Positions 5,621 to 13,581 of a DNA stretch of 23,667 bases are shown here, piece by piece (within the stretch, counting starts at the first letter, position 1; every line of letters begins with the position of its first letter). The translations under genes were made by a program, and so were the position numbers. The notes beneath the pieces are model-generated. The model was not told the origin of the DNA. It did not search any database and saw only the letters and a program-made list of their open reading frames with translations. Source of the stretch: Bacteroidaceae bacterium (GTDB lineage Bacteria; Bacteroidota; Bacteroidia; Bacteroidales; Bacteroidaceae); assembly GCA_016292545.1 (NCBI GenBank), contig JAEDIG010000028.1, positions 1-23,667 of the forward strand, written 5' to 3'.

Positions 5621-7540
5621 TTAGATTTTGCGTGCCGAGAAGCCTGTCACCTTGCTGCGGAAATCACCGCTGTTCTGCAGGGGGAACACCAGTGTGCGCA
5701 CAATCTTGTAGGTGGAATTGTCGGCCTTCCGGCCCACTCCATAGTTGAGCGTCTGTACCTCCTTGCCGTCCACATAGAGCGATGTGCTGTGGTTGGTGCC
5801 CTTGATGGTGATGTGCTCCTTGCGTCCGCTCTGTCCTTTATAGCGGAAGGTGAAGAGATAACCGTCGCGGCTGAATCCCAGCCATCCTCCGATGGGATCG
5901 GAAAGATAGAATTTGGAGCGGGGACTCTCCATCAGTGTGGTGCCTTCCTTCTCGTTGGCCCATTCTATGTCGAAGTCCACCTGATAGTCGTAGCCAAGCT
6001 GGCGCAGGCGGCTGTCGGGCGAGAAGGAGGTGACGGGGCGGAGCACAGAGGTGCTGAACTCAGTGTTGCCCAGCTCATTGCACGTTGGGCCCTCGCCCAG
6101 CAGGCGACGCTGTTTGTCCCACTGCTCATAGCCAACGGTGTCGTTGACGGCATGCCATGTCTTCTGCGACATCACCTGTAGGGCGGGGAACACGCGATGG
6201 TGTATGTCGCCCACGCTGATGCCATTGGTGCACACATCGTTCCACACGGCAAACATGCCACCCATCACCTGCGGGTCGCGCTCCTCAAACTTCACATTGC
6301 CTATCTGCGACGGTGTCCAGCGCTCATAGAGGAAACGGCAGTTCAGATAGTCGTAGTAGTAGCCGGCGGCGGGCACGATGTAGACATAGCCATCAGGGAC
6401 GCTCACCATCTGATAGCCCTGCTTCTTCATCTCGTTGGGTTCGGCATAGCCGTTGTACCACATGTCCATAATCACGTTCTCGCTCTTCACGGGTGTCTGG
6501 CCCTTGGCGTGTGTGAGGGCACCCCACATCACGGCTTGCTTGCCATGGCTCTCCACGGTGTGGATGAGGTGGTCGGTGAGCGAACGGAACAGTTCTACCA
6601 CCACCGAATCCTGGTTGTTGTATTCATCCGTTCCGATGTGGACGCGCGGGCAATCGAAGACAGGATTGTCGCCTCCGATATATTCTGTCCAGAGCGAATC
6701 CAGGAAGGGCACTACGGCTGGGTTCTGGAGGTCGAGATGGTCGGCTCCATACTTTTCGCAGCTCAGGCTCGGGCGGTAGTGGGTGAATGCCAGGGCATGG
6801 GCAGGTGCATCAATCTCGGGAATAATTTCCACACCCTGGGCGGCAGCTTCGCGGATGAAGCGGCGGAAATCGTCCTTGGTGTAGAAACCGTCACGCGAAG
6901 TGAGGCCTGGAAACCATTCGCTCTCGATGCGGAAACCGGCATACGTCTGGTTCCAGTCGTTTTCGAAATACTGCTTGAAGCCGTTGTCGTTGAGATGTAC
7001 CTGGAGCGTGTTCAACTTATAGTACGACATCACGCTCACCAGCTGACGCAGGTAATCCAACGGGATGTTCTTGCGTCCGCAGTCGATCATGAAGCCGCGG
7101 AGGGCATAGTCGGGAACATCGGTGGCAAGGCCGCAGGGGAGCGTCTTCGACCGGGTGGCCATCTGGAGAAGGCTCTGCACGCCCCAGCGCAAGCCATTGA
7201 CTGCCTGGGCGGTAATCAGGATACCTTTCTCGCGGATGTCGAGCTGGTAGCCCTCGTTGCCAAGTTTCTTGTTCTTGACCATCTTCAGGCAGATGCCGCC
7301 TTGGGCGGCTTTGCCAAGGGTGGCTTTGGTGGTGATGCCCAGCGCCTGCACAACATACTGTGCAACAGGCTCCAGTGAGGCATCGGCATACGTGACCGTG
7401 GAAGTGGGCGTGAGTGTGAAACTGCCTTCACCGCCTTTCCATTCCTTCAGCTCGGGCACTGTGAAGGGTTTCTCCGCTGCCGTCGCCTGCATCTGTAGGC
7501 ATACGGCCATTAGCAATAACAGGATGAATCTGTTTCTCAT
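5621..7540 (-). CDS. Exported GH20 beta-N-acetylhexosaminidase
   Basis: A 639-aa protein with a signal peptide (MRNRFILLLLMAVCLQMQ, cleavage near A-T-A-A22). A GH20 N-terminal alpha/beta domain (about 25-140) precedes the TIM-barrel. The barrel shows L-R-G-F-M-I-D-C-G-R, L-N-T-L-Q-V-H-L-N-D-N, I-P-E-I-D-A-P-A-H, and the catalytic pair D305-E306 in H-I-G-T-D-E-Y-N, plus V-M-W-G-A and D-M-W-Y-N-G-Y. About 120 C-terminal residues form a beta-rich lectin/LamG-like module. GH20 enzymes remove terminal beta-linked GlcNAc or GalNAc by substrate-assisted catalysis with the D-E pair. Export points to breakdown of host or microbial glycans in the periplasm or at the surface. It starts 79 bp after the phosphatase gene on the same strand; no clear -7 box lies in that gap, so it may be co-transcribed. 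Confidence 0.93.
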   Translation of the reverse strand: MRNRFILLLLMAVCLQMQATAAEKPFTVPELKEWKGGEGSFTLTPTSTVTYADASLEPVAQYVVQALGITTKATLGKAAQGGICLKMVKNKKLGNEGYQLDIREKGILITAQAVNGLRWGVQSLLQMATRSKTLPCGLATDVPDYALRGFMIDCGRKNIPLDYLRQLVSVMSYYKLNTLQVHLNDNGFKQYFENDWNQTYAGFRIESEWFPGLTSRDGFYTKDDFRRFIREAAAQGVEIIPEIDAPAHALAFTHYRPSLSCEKYGADHLDLQNPAVVPFLDSLWTEYIGGDNPVFDCPRVHIGTDEYNNQDSVVVELFRSLTDHLIHTVESHGKQAVMWGALTHAKGQTPVKSENVIMDMWYNGYAEPNEMKKQGYQMVSVPDGYVYIVPAAGYYYDYLNCRFLYERWTPSQIGNVKFEERDPQVMGGMFAVWNDVCTNGISVGDIHHRVFPALQVMSQKTWHAVNDTVGYEQWDKQRRLLGEGPTCNELGNTEFSTSVLRPVTSFSPDSRLRQLGYDYQVDFDIEWANEKEGTTLMESPRSKFYLSDPIGGWLGFSRDGYLFTFRYKGQSGRKEHITIKGTNHSTSLYVDGKEVQTLNYGVGRKADNSTYKIVRTLVFPLQNSGDFRSKVTGFSARKI

Positions 7541-7619
7541 TAGGGTGTGTTTAATATTAGTTTGTGATTAAATGTGCGTAATCGTAATTATGTTTAGTCG
7601 CGTTTCTACCCCTCCATGC

Positions 7620-8336
7620 TCACAGCAACTGTGGCTGAGGTGGAAGTAGGTTGAACAGCTTGTTGGATACAGAGGCTTTGGCAAAGCATTGCAGGAAGCG
7701 GTTGCTGTGGGTGTCTGTGCCCACAAGGTCGTAATATCCGGCCTTCAGATATTTCTCCGCACGCATGCGTGAAGACGGAGAATAGGCTCCGCAGACAGAG
7801 AACAGGTCGAGCTGGAACTTTATGCCGCGGCTCCGCATCGACTCCATCATCTGCATGGTCATGTATTCGCTGCGTTCGGGGTGGGCCATGATGGGAATAT
7901 AGCCGTTGGAGCGCAAGAGGTCGAGTGTCTGATCCATGTGGAGAGGTGCATCATAGTAGCTGGTTTCCACCAGCACGTGCATACCCTTCTCTCCTAGGGT
8001 GAGCAGGTCGTTGTTGCGGATGCGTTCGGCCAGCACAGGGCAAATCATGTATTCAGCTGCCAGATGGAGCTGCAGGGAGCCTTTGTAGGCAGCACGAAGT
8101 TCGGCAAACCGCTGGCGCAGATGGTCGGTGGTGTTGGGGAAATCCTCCATGATGTGGGGCGTGAACCACACCTTTCCGAACCCCAGCGACTCGCAGGTTT
8201 GCAGCATGGCTTCCGTTTTGTCCCACGATTCGCTGCCGTCGTCCACTCCGTAGAGCAGATGGCAGTGGTAATCGGTATAGTCTTGAAAATAGCCTCTTTG
8301 CAATAGGGATTTCTTGGATTGAAGAAATGAAAACAT
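7620..8336 (-). CDS. PHP-family protein-tyrosine phosphatase (CpsB/CapC/YwqE type)
   Basis: A 238-aa cytoplasmic protein with the metal ligands of the PHP fold: H24-C-H26 in D-Y-H-C-H, D32-D33-G, T-P-H61, E94 in A-A-E-Y, H152 in A-H-P-E-R, and D208-T-H210 in G-T-D-T-H-S. This set is typical of CpsB/CapC/YwqE phosphatases, which dephosphorylate the tyrosine-rich tail of BY-kinases and so tune capsule polymerisation. The start at 8336 (MFSFLQSKK) fits the family; the frame is open 31 codons further upstream, but that stretch overlaps the preceding small gene and is basic and low in similarity. It lies near the capsule operon at 10398-21276 but on the other strand, and no BY-kinase is seen in the window. 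Confidence 0.9.
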   Translation of the reverse strand: MFSFLQSKKSLLQRGYFQDYTDYHCHLLYGVDDGSESWDKTEAMLQTCESLGFGKVWFTPHIMEDFPNTTDHLRQRFAELRAAYKGSLQLHLAAEYMICPVLAERIRNNDLLTLGEKGMHVLVETSYYDAPLHMDQTLDLLRSNGYIPIMAHPERSEYMTMQMMESMRSRGIKFQLDLFSVCGAYSPSSRMRAEKYLKAGYYDLVGTDTHSNRFLQCFAKASVSNKLFNLLPPQPQLL

Positions 8337-8358
8337 GTCGTTGGTTTTGGGTTGCTCT

Positions 8359-8559
8359 CTACTTGTGACGGTTGGCACGCCGGCGTCGGATGTCGGCTTT
8401 TTTCTTGGCCGACCCCGATCCGTGTGCACCGGTTATATACTGTTTCTTCTTGGCCTTGGTCTTCACCTTTGCACCATCGGTCTTTTCCTTCTTGGGGCCA
8501 CTCCTGAAAGTGATTCCCTGCTGGATGACCTTGTCGATGTCGTCGCCTCCGAATTCCAT
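8359..8559 (-). CDS. Small, highly basic protein of unknown function (66 aa)
   Basis: An ATG at 8559-8557 lies 13 nt after the formyltransferase stop and is preceded by GGAGG at Shine-Dalgarno distance, which decides the start. The product begins MEFGGDDIDKVIQQGITF and then becomes lysine/arginine-rich: KKEK, KVKTKAKKKQ, SAKKKADIRRRRANRHK. The codons show the same third-position bias as neighbouring genes, supporting real translation. There is no signal peptide or membrane helix. The acidic/hydrophobic head and basic tail would suit binding to RNA, DNA or the ribosome, but I recognise no family. It lies between the formyltransferase and the phosphatase (22-bp gap to the phosphatase ATG), so an operon is likely. 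Confidence 0.7.
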   Translation of the reverse strand: MEFGGDDIDKVIQQGITFRSGPKKEKTDGAKVKTKAKKKQYITGAHGSGSAKKKADIRRRRANRHK

Positions 8560-8572
8560 ACGCGCCTCCGGA

Positions 8573-9754
8573 TTAGTGGTGGAACAGGCGTACGCCGGTG
8601 AAGGCCATTGCAATGCCATACTTGTCGCAGGTGGCAATCACATGGTCGTCGCGCACGGAACCGCCTGCCTGGGCAATGTAGCGCACACCGCTCTTGTGGG
8701 CGCGCTCCACATTGTCGCCGAAGGGGAAGAACGCATCGCTGCCCAGTGCCACATCCGTGTTGAGGGCTATCCATTCCTTCTTTTCCTCGCGGGTGAGCGG
8801 TTCGGGGCATGCGGTGAAGAACTGCTGCCACTGTCCGTCGGCCAGCACATCCTCATAGTCGTCGCTGATGTAGATGTCGATGGTGTTATCGCGGTCGGCC
8901 CTGCGGATGCCGGGCACAAAAGGCAGGCCCATCACCTTGGGATGCTGGCGCAGCCACCAGATGTCGGCCTTGTTGCCTGCCAGGCGGGTGCAGTGGATGC
9001 GGCTTTGCTGTCCGGCGCCGATGCCGATGGCCTGTCCGTCCTTCACGTAGCAGACGCTGTTGCTCTGGGTGTACTTGAGGGTGATGAGGGAGATGATGAG
9101 GTCGCGGCGGGCTTCCTCGGTGAACTCCTTGCATGCCGTGGGGATGTTGGCAAAAAGGGCGGGGTCATCCAGGCGCACCTCGTTGCGGCCCTGTTCAAAG
9201 GTGATGCCGAACACTTGCTTGCGCTCGATGGGTGCAGGGCGATAGTGGGGATCCATTTGGATGATGTTGTAGGTGCCCTTGCGCTTTTCGCGCAGAATCT
9301 GCAACGCCTCTTCGGTATAGCCGGGGGCAATCACTCCGTCGCTCACCTCACGCTTGATGAGCAGGGCCGTGGCTTCATCGCAGGTGTCGCTGAGCGCGAT
9401 GAAGTCGCCATAGCTGCTCATGCGGTCGGCTCCGCGTGCCCTGGCATAAGCGCATGCGATGGGCGAAAGCGGCACCTTGATGTCGTCTACAAAATAAATC
9501 TTGGCCAATGTGGGTGAGAGCGGAAGACCGATGGCGGCACCGGCAGGGCTCACGTGCTTGAAACTGGCGGCAGCGGGCAAGCCAGTGGCTTCCTTCAGTT
9601 CGCACACCAGCTGCCAGCTGTTGAGCGCATCAAGGAAATTTATGTAACCGGGACGGCCGCCCAGCACAGTCAGAGGCAGTTCGCCTTCCTCGATAAAGAT
9701 CCGGGAGGGTTTCTGATTGGGGTTGCAACCATACTTGAGTGCAAGTTCTTTCAT
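8573..9754 (-). CDS. Monofunctional AICAR formyltransferase (PurH C-terminal-domain type)
   Basis: A 393-aa protein that aligns along its whole length with the AICAR transformylase part of PurH/ATIC and lacks the N-terminal MGS-like IMP cyclohydrolase domain. The catalytic Lys66-His67 pair lies in S-F-K-H-V-S-P-A-G. Further blocks are Y-A-R-A-R-G-A-D-R-M-S-S, I-A-P-G-Y-x-E-E-A-L, the long block K-Y-T-Q-S-N-S-V-C-Y ... G-A-G-Q-Q-S-R-I-H-C-T-R-L-A-G, and the terminus R-L-F-H-H. These blocks match, from memory, the human/eukaryotic ATIC domain more closely than E. coli PurH. The reaction is transfer of formyl from 10-formyl-THF to AICAR, giving FAICAR; ring closure would need a separate enzyme. 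It is the first gene after the tmRNA, and no clear -7 box lies in the 40-bp gap. Confidence 0.9.
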   Translation of the reverse strand: MKELALKYGCNPNQKPSRIFIEEGELPLTVLGGRPGYINFLDALNSWQLVCELKEATGLPAAASFKHVSPAGAAIGLPLSPTLAKIYFVDDIKVPLSPIACAYARARGADRMSSYGDFIALSDTCDEATALLIKREVSDGVIAPGYTEEALQILREKRKGTYNIIQMDPHYRPAPIERKQVFGITFEQGRNEVRLDDPALFANIPTACKEFTEEARRDLIISLITLKYTQSNSVCYVKDGQAIGIGAGQQSRIHCTRLAGNKADIWWLRQHPKVMGLPFVPGIRRADRDNTIDIYISDDYEDVLADGQWQQFFTACPEPLTREEKKEWIALNTDVALGSDAFFPFGDNVERAHKSGVRYIAQAGGSVRDDHVIATCDKYGIAMAFTGVRLFHH

Positions 9755-9794
9755 AAGTATTGTATCAGTTGTTTTATGTATATATATAAAAAAG

Positions 9795-10194
9795 TGGAGC
9801 TGGAGGGAATTGAACCCTCGTCCAAACAGGGACGCAATATGCTTTCTACACGCTTATTCCGGACTTCGGTTTTCGTGCATGAGCAAGACCCGGACCACCA
9901 ACCCATGCCTTATCCTCTAAAACTTCGCCATACACCGCGAGGCCGATGTAGGCTATCCCCGATTCTGCTGTGCCGCCGGTTCAAGGAGCTTCGGAGCAAG
10001 AGCTCTTGGGCGACATTTCGTCTCAGCACCTGGTGCCGGGATTAAGCCATATCTACTGTACTTCGATTAGGCAGCGAAAGCGTAAGTATTTTCGCCAGAT
10101 AAATTGTCGGAAGCCAGGGATTATAGTGAGTGACCAGCGGCTCACTGCGTGCTTACATACCACCTCATCCTGCTGTCAAATCCATGTCAGCCCC
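9795..10194 (-). ncRNA. ssrA: tmRNA (ssrA)
   Basis: On the minus strand, GGGGCTG at 10194-10188 pairs with CAGCTCC at 9802-9796 to form the tRNA-like acceptor stem, followed by discriminator A at 9795. The 5' part reads GGGGCTGACATGGATTTGAC, the standard one-piece tmRNA start, and the 3' part carries the T-arm GAGGG-TTCAATT-CCCTC. The total is 400 nt. CCA is not encoded; the next bases are C then T6, which look like the terminator tract. The tag frame is at 10096-10067. It rescues stalled ribosomes together with SmpB, which is not in this window. It is unpermuted, so one RNA. Confidence 0.96.
10067..10096 (-). other. tmRNA tag-peptide reading frame, (A)GENTYAFAA-stop
   Basis: Inside the tmRNA the minus strand encodes GGC GAA AAT ACT TAC GCT TTC GCT GCC TAA, giving G-E-N-T-Y-A-F-A-A after the Ala carried by the tmRNA itself. 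Bacteroidales tags usually end Y-A-L-A-A (for example GENNYALAA from memory), so Phe replaces Leu next to the terminal Ala-Ala that ClpXP-type proteases recognise. Confidence 0.9.
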
Positions 10195-10241
10195 ATAACT
10201 CGCCAGATAGGCGGATGCCAGTGTGTATACTTTTTGCACCG

Positions 10242-10249
10242 CAAAGGTA
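10242..10249 (-). promoter_or_regulatory. -7 box for tmRNA
   Basis: The minus strand reads TACCTTTG, matching TAnnTTTG, about 48 nt upstream of the mature tmRNA 5' end, leaving room for a processed leader. It diverges from the capsule promoter at 10355-10362. Confidence 0.75.
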
Positions 10250-10263
10250 TAGAGAAATTCCGA

Positions 10264-10340
10264 ACCCTGCAAGCTTCTGGCGGAATATTTAACAAATAGG
10301 GCGCTGCAGGCATGAAATTTGGCAGAAATGCTTGCAGGGT
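10264..10340. repeat. Inverted repeat spanning the tmRNA/capsule divergent promoters
   Basis: ACCCTGCAAGC (10264-10274) is exactly repeated in inverse at 10330-10340, and the homology continues inward with small gaps (TTCTGGC against GGCAGAA). The centre is AT-rich apart from a CTGCAGG word. The right arm contains the CTTG that is the best -33 candidate for the capsule promoter, and the left arm lies just upstream of the tmRNA -7 box. It may be a binding site or a remnant of a small repeat element. Confidence 0.55.
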
Positions 10341-10354
10341 GAAAAAAAAACGCC

Positions 10355-10362
10355 TTACTTTG
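10355..10362 (+). promoter_or_regulatory. Probable -7 box of the capsule operon
   Basis: TTACTTTG has one mismatch to TAnnTTTG. CTTG at 10331-10334 is placed 20 bp upstream, as expected for -33. The box lies 35 nt before the ATG at 10398 and downstream of the ATG at 10332, which argues against that longer start. Confidence 0.55.
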
Positions 10363-10397
10363 CAATAAATCTGCAAAATAAAAGTTTTTATATTAGA

Positions 10398-11066
<669 letters not shown>

Positions 11067-11067
11067 T

Positions 11068-13566
11068 ATGATAAAGAGAATCACTCTCATGATGGCACTC
11101 ATTCTGGTGGGTGCCATTGGTGCTTTTGCACAATCCATGACCGACGACCAGATTATCACCTTCATCCAGAAGGAGAGCGAGAAAGGAACCAGCCAGCAGC
11201 AGATAGTCACCGAGCTGATTGGGAAGGGAGTGACTACCGCGCAGTTGCAGCGCGTGCGCCGGAAGGCACAGACGATGCTGCAAACCCAGAAGAACGGGGG
11301 GAGTCTGATAGGTAACGGGGGGAAGGTGTCAACCCAGCGCACTCAGTATGACCAGTACGGACAACCCATTGATGTGGAGGAACAAATGCGCAACCAACCG
11401 CTTGGCTCCAGCCAGACGGCCTTCGGCATCGAACCCGACGACTCGCTGATGATATACATGGAAGCGAAAGACGAGACACGCAGGGTGTTTGGACGCGACA
11501 TATTCAACAAGCAGAATCTGACCTTCCAACCCAGCACCAACATGGCCACCCCGGCCAACTATGTGCTGGGGCCTGGCGACCAGGTGGTGATAGACGTGTG
11601 GGGAGCCAGCCAGCAGAAGTTTGCCGAGACCATTTCACCGGATGGCAACATCACCATCGAGGGCGTGGGATTGATACGCTTGGGCGGTCTTTCGGTGAAG
11701 AAGGCGCGCAGTGTGCTGCAGAGCCATCTGGAGCAGCGCTACAGCGACTGCCAGTTCAATCTCTCGGTGGGCGACATACGCACCATACAGGTGCAGGTGG
11801 CCGGCGAGGTGAACATGCCCGGCACCTACAGTTTGTCCAGCTTGTCGAGCGCCTTCAATGCCCTGTATGCAGCCGGCGGCATCAACGACAACGGTACGTT
11901 GCGCGACATCAAGGTGTATCGCGCCGGACGCATGATAGCCACGGTGGACGTATATGACTATCTGATAAACGGCAATTCGGCAGGCGACATACGTTTGCAG
12001 GACAACGATGTCATTGTGGTGGGTGCCTACGACTGTCTGGTGAATGTGACGGGCAAGATAAAACGCCCTATGTGGTACGAGATGAAGAGCAGCGAAACCG
12101 TGAAGCAGCTGATGACATACAGCGGCGGGTTCACGGGAGATGCCTATACCGACAAGGTGCGTCTGGTGCGCAAGGCAGGTGCGGAATACAGTGTCCACAC
12201 CATAGACGAGTTTGACATGGCAACGTTCACGCTCAAGGACCTGGACGAGGTGCAGGTGGACAGTGTGCGTGCCCGCTTCAGCAACATGGTGGAGGTGCGT
12301 GGAGCCGTGAAACATGCGGGACAGTTCCAGCTGGGCGACAAGATACAGACGGTGCGCGACCTACTGCTGGCAGCCGACGGGCTCAGCGAGGATGCCTATC
12401 AGGAACGTGCCGTGATGCACCGCCAGAAGGACGACCTCACGCTGGAAATGGTTGGCATAGACGTGAAGGGCCTGCTGGAAGGCAGGATTGCGGATATTCC
12501 GTTGAAGAAGAACGACCTGCTGTTCATTCCCAGCCATACGGAGATGCTGGGTGAGCGCAAGCTGACCATCAATGGTGAAGTGCTCTATCCCGGCATTTAC
12601 CCATACGCTGACAAAACAACCATCCAGGACCTCATCCTCCAGTCGGGCGGTTTCACTGAGGCCGCGTCGCTGGCTCGTGTCGATGTGTTCCGCCGTGTGC
12701 GCGATGCCAAGGCCGTAATGGACAACAAGCAGTCGGCCGAGAGCTTCTCCTTCAGCCTTGACGAGGCATACGCCCTGACGCAGGACACCGTGTTTTATCT
12801 GAAACCTTACGACGAGGTGTATGTCCGCAAGAGCCCGGCTTATGAGCCGCAGCAGAATGTCACCGTGCGCGGCGAGGTGAGCTTTGCCGGCCAGTACGGC
12901 ATGACTTCCAAGGACTATCGCCTGTCCGACCTTGTCAAGGCTGCAGGCGGATTCACCCAATTGGCCTATGTGCCTGGGGCACGGCTGATGCGCCGCATGA
13001 CGGAGGAGGAAAAGTTGCAGCGCGACAACTCGTTGAAGCAGGAGCAGATTCGCATGTACGAGGAGAGCATGAAAAAGGAGGTGACCTCAAGTTTTGAGGA
13101 AATGGACACCCTGCTTTCCATGAAACTGAATCTGGACGACACCTATCCTGTGGCTTTGGATCTGGAGACCGCCCTGAAGGAACCCGGAAGCCTGGAGGAC
13201 ATTGTGCTCCGCGAGGGTGACGTGCTCACCATTCCCCAGTACAGCAACACCGTGAAGATAAGCGGAGAGGTGGCACACCCCATCTCCATGAACTATGTGA
13301 AGGGAAAGGACCTTTCCTACTACATCGCCCATGCGGGAGGCTATGGCAACAAGGCACGCAAGGGCAACGTATACGCCATCTATGCCAACGGAGGTGTGGA
13401 GAAGGTGAAGCGGCACAGCAGCAAGGCCATCCAACCCGGCTGCGAGATTGTGGTGCCCACCAAGCCTGAAAAGACGGGCATGGCCACGAGTGAGATTATG
13501 GCCATAGCCAGTGGTGGCGCATCATTGGCCAGTGTGGTAGTGGCTTTGATTAGTATCTTGAAGTAA
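11068..13566 (+). CDS. Wza-like polysaccharide export protein with six SLBB repeats
   Basis: An 832-aa protein with an ordinary signal peptide (MIKRITLMMALILVGAIGAFA, no lipobox). A helical region (about 23-65, D-D-Q-I-I-T-F-I-Q...) precedes the Poly_export domain near residue 165 (Y-V-L-G-P-G-D-Q-V-V-I-D-V-W-G). Six SLBB repeats begin near residues 241, 323, 407, 498, 597 and 728, each like V-x-G-E-V-x-x-P-G-x-Y...L-I-x-x-A-G-G-F. The C-terminus is a hydrophobic glycine/serine-rich helix (M-A-I-A-S-G-G-A-S-L-A-S-V-V-V-A-L-I-S-I-L). Wza-type proteins form the outer-membrane channel for capsule export; this long multi-SLBB form is usual in Bacteroidetes. The start at 11068 gives a clean signal peptide 1 bp after the previous stop; 11050 would add six residues. 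Confidence 0.93.
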   Translation: MIKRITLMMALILVGAIGAFAQSMTDDQIITFIQKESEKGTSQQQIVTELIGKGVTTAQLQRVRRKAQTMLQTQKNGGSLIGNGGKVSTQRTQYDQYGQPIDVEEQMRNQPLGSSQTAFGIEPDDSLMIYMEAKDETRRVFGRDIFNKQNLTFQPSTNMATPANYVLGPGDQVVIDVWGASQQKFAETISPDGNITIEGVGLIRLGGLSVKKARSVLQSHLEQRYSDCQFNLSVGDIRTIQVQVAGEVNMPGTYSLSSLSSAFNALYAAGGINDNGTLRDIKVYRAGRMIATVDVYDYLINGNSAGDIRLQDNDVIVVGAYDCLVNVTGKIKRPMWYEMKSSETVKQLMTYSGGFTGDAYTDKVRLVRKAGAEYSVHTIDEFDMATFTLKDLDEVQVDSVRARFSNMVEVRGAVKHAGQFQLGDKIQTVRDLLLAADGLSEDAYQERAVMHRQKDDLTLEMVGIDVKGLLEGRIADIPLKKNDLLFIPSHTEMLGERKLTINGEVLYPGIYPYADKTTIQDLILQSGGFTEAASLARVDVFRRVRDAKAVMDNKQSAESFSFSLDEAYALTQDTVFYLKPYDEVYVRKSPAYEPQQNVTVRGEVSFAGQYGMTSKDYRLSDLVKAAGGFTQLAYVPGARLMRRMTEEEKLQRDNSLKQEQIRMYEESMKKEVTSSFEEMDTLLSMKLNLDDTYPVALDLETALKEPGSLEDIVLREGDVLTIPQYSNTVKISGEVAHPISMNYVKGKDLSYYIAHAGGYGNKARKGNVYAIYANGGVEKVKRHSSKAIQPGCEIVVPTKPEKTGMATSEIMAIASGGASLASVVVALISILK

Positions 13567-13581
13567 TACAGTATATTCGGC

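Noticed and set aside
6197..7378. A 393-codon open frame on the plus strand
   Set aside because: It is antisense to the GH20 gene, whose catalytic motifs are clear. The frame has no recognisable domain.
8372..9517. A 381-codon open frame on the plus strand
   Set aside because: It is antisense to the AICAR formyltransferase and the 66-aa gene; the apparent alanine/valine-rich product is a shadow.
10264..10340. Invertible capsule promoter of the Bacteroides type
   Set aside because: There is an inverted repeat, but the likely promoter -7 box lies outside it, no invertase is nearby, and the arms are short and imperfect. It is reported only as an inverted repeat.
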